Part shown: one piece after another, positions 31,738-41,370 of the stretch
Layout: the number at the start of each line of letters is the position of its first letter
Numbering within the stretch: position 1 is the first letter of the stretch
Origin: Lunularia cruciata
Taxonomy: Eukaryota > Streptophyta > Marchantiopsida > Lunulariales > Lunulariaceae
Length of the DNA: 64,000 bases
Direction of reading: 5' to 3'
NCBI GenBank assembly: GCA_948567375.1
Contig: OX419756.1
Location: forward strand, 62,510,333 to 62,574,332
Position numbers and translations under genes: made by a program
The notes under the pieces: generated by a model
Told to the model about the DNA's origin: nothing
Seen by the model: only the letters and a program-made list of their open reading frames with translations
Databases searched by the model: none

Positions 31738-34700
31738 AACTATGGCTACTTGGATTGAGCAATTGGAACAAAGATTGGCTAGTATGGCCATTGCTCAAAT
31801 GAGATCAGATTTGGGTGTTGAGGCTTCCACCTCATATATTGGTGATAGGGATGCTTTGGACTTCATGTGCGGAGCAACACGGGTGGATGTATCTGTAGCA
31901 ATAACTAGGATTGTAATTTGTGCTCCAAAGCCTAGAGGAGCATTAGTAGAGTTGGACCCACAAAGAAGAGGAGTTGGGAGACAGGTCAGACATCCCCAGT
32001 CTTTCATGCTCTCTAAGGCATTGCAGATAACATCCATGGCTCTTAGACGTCCCAATGTAGGTGTGGTAGGTGGTGATGGGGTGCATGATAGACTATCTGC
32101 TAGTCAGCCACTTGCTACTACACAAATTGAGTCTAGTACAATGTTGGGGGTGGCTCAACTGATTATGTGTTGCCCTTTTTTTTCAACCAAGGACTTGTTT
32201 ACATTGGGAGTTGACCAATCCTAGTGTTCCAGTTGCCTGCCATGCTTTGTGAGTAGTATGTAGGGATGATATGGTCCCTACTACTAGAGCAAAGGTGATT
32301 GATAGTGGAGTTGACTTGGTTGAGGAGCATAGGATTTGCTCAACAACCAATGGTTTGTGGTATGTAGCAGCGGCCAGATTGGAAGAGTTGCCAACTAGAC
32401 GGACCTTTGAGAGAGCACGGTTCACACCTAGTATTGTCCTATTGGATAACCAAAGGAGGATTTTCTGTTTTGTAGGACTTTTAGGGAAGATCTATACACC
32501 ACAAAGAGTCTTATTAGACTTTGGTGCATAGCTCTTTATGTTGGGTTGTTGGTATAGGGTTATGGAAGACCGATGTGGAGAGGTATCCATTTCAGATCCA
32601 AACATCTATAGGAGGTGGTTTGACATATTACATCACATGTGAAGAGCTAGTTGTTCAAATTCAGCTTGGTCATTTGATTGATAGCTTGGTGGTGAGAGCT
32701 CAAGCTATTGCGACAATAGTTGAGTCATATGATGTGCTAGTCGGTGGAGCAGTGCTATACTCCATGGGTTTCAGTATTGACTATAGGAGGAGACAACTCC
32801 TATGGATCAGGTTAGCAATCTAGTGAGGGACAATTCTGTCGCCTACTAGTATGTTTTAATAGTGGTAGTCTTGGCTCACTATAATTCAAGACCATGGCAT
32901 CATCCATTTCAGCTTTCAATAGTTTTGTTACTTGGCCTGGTGAGTTATTGGAGGGGAATGCCCATGTAGAGGATACTTCAATACTAGAGGAGATCACTTG
33001 GATTGGGAGTATGAGCTGGATTGTTTCATCCACCTTGGATGTTCCTTTGTGGAGTTTAGAGGAGGCATTGCAGCAGCATGCATATCAGTTAGTGCAGTAG
33101 GCTTGGAGTGGAGCCTTTGTACCACTAGCAGACCAATGTCAGGATGAGCCTCTAGAGTCAATTACCTTGACACCTTTGGATACCACACTGATTGCTTGGC
33201 AGTATCCAATAGAGGGAGTATATCTATTGTAGTTGTTTGGTGGGATTAGCACTAGACTAGATGTGGTTCTACAGGCGGGTATACGAGTATAGAGGTACTT
33301 GTATGTGGAGAGAGATGAGATTGCTAGGCAAGTCTCACTCCATCATGTGGCACACCTGGCCTATTGTTATCTTGAGTTATTACCAATGTTAGCAATTAGG
33401 GGTAACCAGAAGGGCCTACCAATAGAGATTTCCTTATTGGAAGCGGATGATCTGGAGAGGCATGGGCCAATCCATTTGGTGATTTCTAGATGGCCATGTT
33501 AGGGACATATGCATGTTGGCCGTGGTTTGGGTCTTCAAGATCCTCATTTGGGTGTGTTTTGGGAGAGGTTACGGATACTTTGATATCTCCAAGTTTATCA
33601 GTCCGTTTTTCTAGCTTAAATGTTGGAGAACTTCTCTTTGATGGATGATTCTTGCACCTGGGTGGTGGTGTGTACACATCAGGTCCATTCTTGGATGTGA
33701 CTTTTTGTTTTGTTAAATAAAGCTAGAGTGGGATCACGGGCTCATCATCTTTGTCTTTGGTGGACTAACCTCTTACCCAAAGAGGTTCTACTGCGTGCAT
33801 ATGATGGGATTGAACGACTAGACCACATCATTATTGATGACATCTTGGATGTTGTGCGTCAATCTCAAATAGTGGTAGTGGTTGATAGATCACCTATGGC
33901 AATGATGAACCTAGTTGGATAGCCTAGAGGTGCTTTTACCACACTTATGAGTTTCCCAAGCTCTCATGCTTCTAAAGAGGGAGGTCTTGGACTAGTTTGG
34001 GACTCACAATTACAACAGTTGGTGGAGTCTAATGCCAATGAGAGAGAGCAAGCAATGGATTTTCACACAAGTATTAGCACTAATCTAGTAGTGCCCAAGG
34101 TATCCAAGCATTAGGTGTTAGGTCAAGCTATGGAACTAAATTGTTTGACCTAGATTGTGAGCCTTGGCTTGGTAGAGTAGCGTAGGATGTGCTTGATATA
34201 CATCACCACTTGGACACTTGTTAGCCTTGTGCCTATTGAGGCAATCTAGGCACATGCTGGGGGCGATGGACCAAGTAGACATAGGACACAAGCAGTAGCT
34301 ACTAGGGAGAATGGTCTACTTGGAGTCCACTTAGGTGAGCGTGGGCTACTTGGATTACACCCTTGGTCTATTGGGATGCTATTAGAGGATGTGTGGAGCT
34401 TGCAGCCATAGTGGAGGGAGATCTTCACACAAAGGTTGGGACTTCTAGTGGTTGGGAGCATGACACTTTTGCTTCCAAGGGTCCAGTGTAGCAACTAGTT
34501 AGTAAGTCTTCCACTCCTACAATAGTTATAGAGGATACTTGGGAGCCAGATCTTGGACCCAAGCTTACAAGAGAATAAAGATAAAGAGTTTGGAGGTTCT
34601 TGAGGAGCTACATGAGTTGTTTTGCCTTTAGTATAAAGGAATTGGGTACTCTAAAAGGACATGGTATTTGGATTCAGCTTACTACCAATACACCAATTTT

Positions 34701-34980
34701 CCAATGTCCTTATTGATATAGTGATATGGAGAGGACATTGATTTAGAGTAGAGTTGGAGTAGAGACCTTTTTGAGGCTAGTTTGGTGGAGATTTCATATA
34801 GAGAGTATGCATCAACAATAGTGATGCCAGCCAAGAAGGATATGCATAGCAACTACACAAATAGGCAAATGTGTGGAGATTACCATCATATTAACCGATA
34901 AATTAAGGTTGATTGGTATGCCATGCCTACACTGGAGGAAATCTTTGATGTGATTGAGCATCCTTCTTTGGAACAAATAG
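31738..34980 (+). pseudogene. Family M copy M4: gag linker, protease, methyltransferase, RT start
   Basis: Starts inside the post-knuckle linker (WIEQLEQRLASMAIAQ), colinear with M1 from 40,203. The linker and protease occupy 31,738-32,860. The active site is D-F-G-A followed by TAG at 32,529-32,531, the same stop position as M1. The methyltransferase follows from an ATG at 32,894. RT begins near 34,775 (GDYHHINRQIKVDWYAM). It breaks at about 34,980, where antisense family-B sequence starts. M3 at 49,002 resumes about 40 bp further along the RT, so M4 and M3 are likely one element. Confidence 0.9.
32894..34260 (+). pseudogene. Cytosine-5 DNA methyltransferase of M4
   Basis: Second copy of the captured methyltransferase. 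Motif I reads LFGGISTR (33,235-33,258), preceded by a TAG where M1 has GAG. The Asp/Glu region is YLYVERDEIARQV. Motif IV is LVISRWPC (Cys near 33,500) followed by TAG for Gln. Motif VI keeps the catalytic Glu: LENF at 33,623-33,634. Motif VIII is GSRAHHLCLWWTNLLP and motifs IX-X are EREQAMDF and VLGQAMELN. It has many stops and is clearly dead. Comparison with M1 allows the order and frame of the original domain to be inferred. Confidence 0.85.
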
Positions 34981-36974
34981 TACTGGTGCTCCCCAAGAAG
35001 AGGTACTATGTCATATGAAATCCTTCTCCAACAACTCTGTAAGTGTTGTTCACAACTCCTCCAACTCCTTTGGTGAGAGCCAATAGATTGGTCTACTCAT
35101 TGGAGTACTCCCTGGCAATAACTCTATCTTGAAGGGCATACCTCAATTGGAGGGTAATCCCTTTGGCAAATCATCTAGAAACACATCTGCAAACTCTTGA
35201 ACTATCCAATCAACCATTGCTTGATGAGGCTCTTGGCCCTCCTTAGATTGTTCTTGTGCAATCTGCTTGATCCACACCACAAATACAGACTTATCTTCCT
35301 TTAAAGCTTGCTCTATGGCTGCTTTACTAACAAAATTTGCTTCTAGGGACTCATCTCTCTTCCAAGCTTGCTCCATGGTTGCCTTCTTTGCAAACTTCCC
35401 ATTTTGGGACTCATCTCCCTTCCAGATTCACTCTATGGCTGACTTCTTGACAAATTTCTCATCTTGGGACTGACTATCTTTAGGTGTCTTACTCAAAGGT
35501 TCCAAACAACCTAATCAGAAATTCTTACCTTGGTGTTGTACTTGAATTTGTCATCGGGTCCAATCAAATTGAACATTGTGACGTTCAAGCCAAGGTAAAC
35601 CCAAAATGATATCATAATGTAGAGGTGCCACTACAAACCTCATACACTCCAAATAATCCTTCCCTATCTTGAAGGTAACAAGATGTGAGGTGCGGAAAAC
35701 AGAACCCTTTCTACCATCCGCCATCATCAAACTTCTACCAAACATTGGTTTGATAGGAATACCCAATTCCTTTGCTACTTGCATAGACATGCAATTCTAT
35801 GAACTTCCAGAATCAACCAAAATCCTACAACCCCAATTAGATATCATACCTTGCAAGTGAAGCAAACTTACATAAGTCAAGCCTTCAATACCATTGGAAC
35901 AAATCAAGCTCCTAGTAGGTGGGCCAAAATCTCCTACTAGGATTCCTTGTTTCCTTGATCATTTTGTTCCATAATCTCTATTTGGGCAACTTGTTTTGGT
36001 TGCCCATTCCTAAGAGGGCATTCAGTAATGCGATGTCCAATTTGGCAAAAATATAAACAATCTCTATTTTGTTGCAATCTTTCTCTATCCGCTATACCAA
36101 GTAGTCTCTATTTGATAGCATCAATCTCCATTGGTTTTGGTTCTTCCACTTGTGCATAGTGTACTGGTAGGCCTTGTGTAGATCAAGGGCAAGACCAAGT
36201 TGTTGCAACCAAGGAATTAAAGCGCTTAGCCAATTGCATGACCTTTTCTACATTTTGTGGTTCATGCATGGTCACCTCCAATTTGGTTTGGGACTTCAAT
36301 CCCTACACAAATTGATCCAAAACTTCACCTTCTTGTATATCTGAAATATGCATGATGATGTTCTGAAATTGTGTGATTTAGCTCTTTATTGAGCCAACTT
36401 GCTTCAACTCCGCCAATTTATCTTGTGTGGCACGGGTGGCATTTATGGTTTGAAAGCGATCCAATATTGCATCCTTGAACTCTACCCATGTCAAAATTGG
36501 TACAACAATCTGTCTTTCAACTTACTCCACTCAAAATTGCCACCAAAGTTTTGCCTCACCATCTAGTTGGCTAGAGGCCAAGAGAATCTATTTCCGTTCA
36601 TTTTGAAGATTGGTGGCTTCAAAGTAACATTTGTAGTCAAACACAAAATTCTCCTTGTGCCCGGAAGATTCTTGCCTTGAAACACCTTGGGTTTTGGAAA
36701 TTGAATGCAATCTTCTCCATCCCAAATTGGTGCTCTCTCTATTTGTTCTTGTCGTTGCTGATCTTGTTCATCCAGCAATTAAGTCAGGTGCTCAATTTGT
36801 TGCTGCATTGCAAGGATGAGGTCCGTTATTGCCGCCATAGCTATTACTCTATCCCACTACTCCCACTTTATCTAATTGATTAACATATAGATGCAACACA
36901 TCCACCGTTCCCCATAAGTTACAACCAGAGGTATCAAGGGTCCTCAGAGATGGTGATCATATGTAGAAAATCTT
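34981..36974 (-). pseudogene. Family B gag, protease and RT start (antisense)
   Basis: Right to left on the minus strand: gag start MLDEQDQQRQEQIERAPIW (36,563-36,778); gag body in broken frames; PKPMEIDAI near 36,130; a zinc knuckle CQIGHRITEC near 36,030; protease at 35,551-35,790 with LGIPIKPMFGRSL and YDIILGLPWLERH; linker with VQEFADVFLDDLPKGLP (35,143-35,376); then RT start with MSRPIYWLSPKELEEL near 35,060. The catalytic Asp part of the protease is near 35,800-35,870. It is cut at the left by M4 and at the right by M1. Confidence 0.85.
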
Positions 36975-37427
36975 CGTCACGCCATTTGTAGTTCCGCGTC
37001 TAGATGCTCGGACACTGGAGTTCCAGTGATAGTAGTTAGAGTTATTTCAGTAGTATCTCAGAGACTACTTTCCGACGGTCAGATTTGGTGTTCGGGGTAC
37101 TGACTTCACGGTAGGGCCCACCGTCACTTTGCACCATTTGCACCGTCGAGTGTGCCGTCAGCGGGACCGTTAGGGTTTCAGGGCTAGCTCGAGTCCAGGG
37201 GTATAGTTTCAAAGTGAGCTCCAGAGAGCTCACTTCTCTGATGTTGAGCCTTCGAGTTCCTAGCTATGGTGGACAGAGGCAGGCAAGCGTCACCTAGATT
37301 CTCTATGCTTGAGTGGGTGTGGCTTGACTGTAATCAGTGCCCAGTTGTTGGCAGTTTATAGAGTGACAGATCAAGTACTGATTTGAGTTGAGTTGAGTGG
37401 AGAATGTTAAGCAATCTGATTACATCA
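36975..37427 (+). repeat. M1 left terminal block A1
   Basis: 453 bp, from CGTCACGCCATTTG to CTGATTACATCA. It matches A2 of M3 (57,125-57,578) and A2 of M2 (29,147-29,605). It is not followed by block B, unlike A2; the leader GAGAAGTGAAGTCAGG comes next. The left edge directly adjoins the ATCTT duplication, so this is a true element end. Confidence 0.85.
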
Positions 37428-38640
37428 GAGAAGTGAAGTCAGGGGGAAATTGGGTGCAGGAACGTTGAGTGTTGGTGGTATCTCCAAGCTCGGTGGATCG
37501 TGGTAGCTCGATTCAAGTTCTGTGTTTCCCTAGTGTGTAGAAGCTCGTTCAGTTGATGCAGATTTGGCAGTTAGGCGGACGGTGTGCGGAAGCGCTGGCC
37601 AAATTTTGAGCAAAGAAGGAGCAATTTTTGAGCATTGTTGTGATTTTGAGCTCAGGAGGTGAAGGCAGGACCAATCTGCTGCGAGTTGGGCTCAGAAAGT
37701 GAAATTGAAGGTGGAGTTGGGAAGCTCTTCTCATGAAATTGTGATTTGGAAAAACCCGTTTTGTCAATTTGGCTCGAGTGGAAAGTTAGCGGGGGATTTG
37801 GCGGACATCCATCTTTAGGGTTTACGTCAGATTTTGGGCCAGAATTGGAGGAGTTTCGCTGTTTGGCCAGATTTGGAGAAGTTTTGCTAGTTTGGAGGAG
37901 TTTCATAGATTTGGAGAAGTTTCGCCAATTTTGGAGGAGGTTCAAAGTGGCAACAAGAAAGGCCTCATTTGGGCGTTTAGAGGCTTCAAGGCATAGGGCG
38001 AGAAGCTACGAAGGCCTAGAAGGGCCAGAAGGGCCAGCAAGCCAGGTTGCTGGCGTGAGACTAGCTAGTTTAAAGTAGATCTTGGTCATTGGTTGGCAAA
38101 ATCTGCCTTTCCTGCTAGATTGTGCGCAACAGGGTTTGACCCCTAGATCTCTTGTTCCTAGACTGGTGCCCTAGCCAACTAGTCCACCCTCACTTGTTGT
38201 CCTAGTGACTGCGCCACTGTTATCTATACACATGTAGCTTTGGCTAGGAGAGGCAGTTTGATCCCATTCTTGGTGATCTTGGTAGCTTAGGACTTAAAGA
38301 CGAACTACTCTTATGTCAAATGCCAAATGGTGGCAGAGTCAATCCCGTGTTGTGTTATGAGATGGAGGGTTTTTGTTTAGATTTCTTGTGATTGGATCCC
38401 CTCCATTCTCTGCTTCCTATTTGTGCACCACTTGTGTGAGGTGCCCTGACTTTTGACGTTGGTGCTCTGGTGTGCTCTCGGTGGTGAGGCTGGAGTGATG
38501 ACCAATCAGACTACCTTTGTTTCTCTTCGGTGAGGCAGGAAGTGATGACCTACAGACCGTGAGAGTGTGTGTTATGATGGCAACTTACAGGTTGCCCTTC
38601 CCCTAGTGTAGTTATCTCGGTTAGAGTTACATTAGTGGGT
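37428..38640 (+). other. M1 leader, about 1.2 kb, no clear ORF
   Basis: Lies between A1 and gag. No canonical tRNA-Met primer-binding site adjoins A1. The nearest TGGTATCTCC (37,474) and TGGTGGCAGAGTC (38,325) are weak. A repeated phrase TTTGGAGAAGTTT/TTTGGAGGAG occurs at 37,860-37,940. A tRNA-like segment lies at 38,128-38,205. A TAG at 38,647 closes the frame just before gag. Confidence 0.5.
38128..38205 (-). other. tRNA-like segment (A and B box) in M1 leader
   Basis: On the minus strand TGGACTAGTTGG (38,175-38,186) fits the A-box consensus and GGGTCAAACCCT (38,131-38,142) fits the B box, about 33 bases apart. It could be a tRNA relic, a SINE head, or part of an unusual primer site. A functional tRNA is unlikely because no clean acceptor stem is evident. 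Confidence 0.4.
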
Positions 38641-38649
38641 GGTGTCTAG

Positions 38650-39900
38650 TTGGTGTTGGCACGTGGTGGTGTTGGCACTTGGTGGGGCACTTGCGGTTGT
38701 GACTTGCGGTTGCAGTTGGTAGTTCGGGTTTGCTGTTGCAGTTACGTGGTCACAACGGAGTTCTTTGGAGATTCCAAAGGAGTTAGCCCTACAGTACGCA
38801 GTGGGTTTACTCGGAGTGGTGCTCGGTATCAGCCTGTATCTCAGGTCCCAGTGAGGGAGGAGATTGACTCTGAGTTGGAGTTCGACACAGGAGTTGATTC
38901 AGTTGAGAGTGCACTTGGTGTGTCCGCACCGTTGTTGTGGGACATGGATGAGATTTATGGGGCCTCCAAAGGCCCTAGGCATTACTCTGGTACAGTGGGT
39001 ACCATTGAGTTGGATGACTTCATCCAGGAGTTGGATAGTTGGTGTGATCTGCAACAGATGCGGAACCCGACTTTGTTCACACCCTTCATGGCATGGATGG
39101 GGTTATTTCAGCATCTGGAGGGTCCGCCGATGGATGATTACCATGAGTTTAGGAGAGCTCATTTGGAGGAGATTGAGTTATGGAGACAGTATTGGTCTCC
39201 ACACTATGTCTCCATCACTTCAGGCTCGGTGGCCAGGAGTAGATCAGTTGTACCCACGAGTTCTAGCTCGAGTAGTGTTGGTGGAGCTAGTGGAGGTGCA
39301 CTAGCTGGAGATAGTGCTACTACGAGTGGAGGTACCGCTGCAGGAGGTGGTGTGGTACCACATAGGAAGAAATTACATAGGAAGAAATCCACCATGGGGT
39401 TAAACCCCCATGGTGGATTTCTTCCTATGTTTGAGGCAAAACTACCAGGGAGTGCGGACTGACAAGCTGAGGAGCTTGTAGGAGCTCCAGCGGAAGGTTG
39501 GAAAGAGCCTACGCGAGGCATACACTCGCATGAGGCGGCTGATCAGTTTCACTCAGGGAGTTACTGAGGCCCAGGCAGTCCAGTTTTGGTATGGGATACT
39601 GGACAGGGAGTTGTGACGTAGAGTTCGTGATGCTACGTTGTTGCAGGCTACTTTGCCCACTTTGGCAGTAGTCTTTGGTTTGGCTGAGCGTATTGAGCTC
39701 AACATGGTGGAGGAGAGAGTGGTGACAGCTAGATTTGGTAGAGACATCTCATCCACGGTTGTGACTTCTTTCGAGTGCAGCAGATTGCACCACGCCCAGT
39801 TGGTTTTTGAGGACAAGGTGGACAGCCCAGATCCTATGGAGCGAGTGGAGGGCCTAGTGGAGTTAGACCCTTACCCTCATTTTCGGGTCAGCAGCAGCCA
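38650..39900 (+). pseudogene. M1 gag (capsid)
   Basis: The first frame (38,650-39,462, no ATG at its start; first Met in MDEIYGASKG at 38,943) has FIQELDSWCDLQQM, FMAWMGLFQHLEG and HLEEIELWRQYW, a retrotransposon capsid fold pattern. A Ser/Gly/Ala-rich linker follows. After the hairpin at 39,375-39,430 the reading moves to another frame: LREAYTRMRRLISFTQGV, AVQFWYGILDREL and LAERIELNMVEERVVTARF, the typical gag C-terminal part. Stops at 39,476 (TAG) and 39,613 (TGA) interrupt it. It would form the particle. Confidence 0.8.
39375..39430. repeat. Perfect 25-bp inverted repeat inside gag
   Basis: Arms 39,375-39,399 and 39,406-39,430 are exact reverse complements, with a 6-base loop TTAAAC. The first 14 bases of the arm (CATAGGAAGAAATT/C) also occur just upstream at 39,361. 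The hairpin coincides with the place where the gag frame changes, so it is probably a secondary insertion or templated duplication. Confidence 0.95.
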
Positions 39901-40868
39901 GTGAGTGGTGGTGTTGCTTGTTGGACTTGTGGTGGACCTCACCATAGGAGAGAGTATACTCAGGGCAGCAGACCTGATACCTCTGGTGCATCACAGCCAG
40001 CACAGAGGCAGCGTGAGCACTGCCACAGATTTGGTCACACTAGTGACCGGTGTTTCGACCTACACCCGGAGTTACGGAGTGGTAGGGCTGCTATGGCAAG
40101 TAGTAGAGGAGCTCCAGTTCATGGAGGACGAGGTGGTAGAGGTGGTGGTAGAGAATCTACACCTAGTAGGGGTGCAGTACCTACCCTTACTTCTGACACA
40201 GCTATGGCTACTCGGATTGAGCAGTTGGAGCAGAGATTGGCTAGTATGGCTGTTGCTAAGAGGAGATCAGATTTGGGTGCTGAGGCTTCCACCTCATATG
40301 CTGGTGATAGAGATGCTTTGGACTTCATGTGCGGAGCAGCACAGGTGGATGCATCTGCAGTAGTGACTAGGAGTGCAGTACGTGCTCCAGAGCCTAGAGG
40401 AGCATCAGTGGAGTTGGACCCACAGAGAGGAGAGGTTGGGAGACAGGTCAGACTTCCCCAGTCTTTCACCCTATCTGAGGCATTACAGACGACATCCATG
40501 GTTCCTAGACGTCCTAGTGAAGGTGTGGTAGGTGGTGATGGAGTACCTGATGGAGTACCTGCTGGTCAGCCACTTGCTACTACACAAACTGAGTCTAGCA
40601 TGATGTTGGGGGCGGCTCAGCTGATTATGCGGCATCCTTTATTTTCAGCCAGTGACATGTTTACATTGGGAGTTGACCCAGCTCCAATATTCCGATTGGC
40701 TGCCACGTTGTGTGAGAGTAGGGATGGTGCTGTTCCTACTACTAGAGCAGAAGTGGTTGTTAGTGGATCTGACTTGGTTGAGGAGCATGGGATCCGTTCA
40801 GCGACCAGTGGTTTGTGGCAGGCAGCAGCGGCTAGACAGGAGGAGTTGCCAACTAGACCGGCCTTTGA
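39901..40868 (+). pseudogene. M1 zinc knuckles and unusual linker
   Basis: Two knuckle-like motifs: CWTCGGPHHRREY (39,922-39,960, last Cys read as Tyr) and HCHRFGHTSDRCF (40,019-40,056, first Cys lost). An RGG-like stretch (VHGGRGGRGGGRES) follows. Then comes about 200 residues conserved in M4: MATRIEQLEQRLASMAVA (a short coiled coil), GDRDALDFMCGA, RGASVELDPQRG, VRLPQSFTLSEALQTTSM and AQLIMRHPLFS. I do not recognise this linker. It is open from 39,901 to 40,986. Confidence 0.75.
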
Positions 40869-41370
40869 GAGAGCGCGGTTTACACCTGGTGTTTTCCTAT
40901 TGGATAACCAGAGGGGGATTTTTTGTTTGGTGGGACCTTCAAGGAAGGTCTATACACCACAGAGAGTCTTGTTAGACTCTGGTGTGTAGCCCCTTATGTT
41001 GGGGAAGGCTACAGTTGTCGGTCTGGAGTTACGGAAGACCGATGTGGAGAGGTGTCCATTTCAGATCCAGACATCTCTTGGTGGTGGTTCGACACAGTAC
41101 ATCACACGTGGAGAGCTTGTTGTCCAGGTTCAGCCAGGTCATCCGACTGATAGCTCGGTGGTGAGAGCTCAAGCTATTGCGACGATAGCTGAGTCATATG
41201 ATGTGCTAGTTGGGGGAGCAGTGTTATACCCTATGGGTTTCAGCATTGACTATTGGGAGGAGACAGCCTCTTATAGACCTGGTTGGCAGTCTGGTGAGGG
41301 ACGGGTATATCGCCTACCAGTACGCTTTAGTAGTGGCAGTCTTGGCTCACTAGAGTCTGGGCCATGGTAG
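40869..41370 (+). pseudogene. M1 retropepsin-like protease
   Basis: Active site VLLDSGV (Asp at 40,975-40,977), immediately followed by TAG (40,987-40,989), then PLMLGKATVVGLELR. The hydrophobic-hydrophobic-Gly motif is YDVLVGGAVLYPMGFSIDYW (about 41,190-41,250). The C-terminus runs VYRLPVRFSSGSLGSL and ends at TAG 41,368-41,370. M4 has a stop at the same codon. The fold is typical of a gypsy protease; the LGG in place of LGM is unusual. Confidence 0.8.

Noticed and set aside
37746-38078. 110-codon ORF in the M1 leader
   Set aside because: Repetitive EEF-type wording from a short internal repeat, no homologue in the other copies, no domain.
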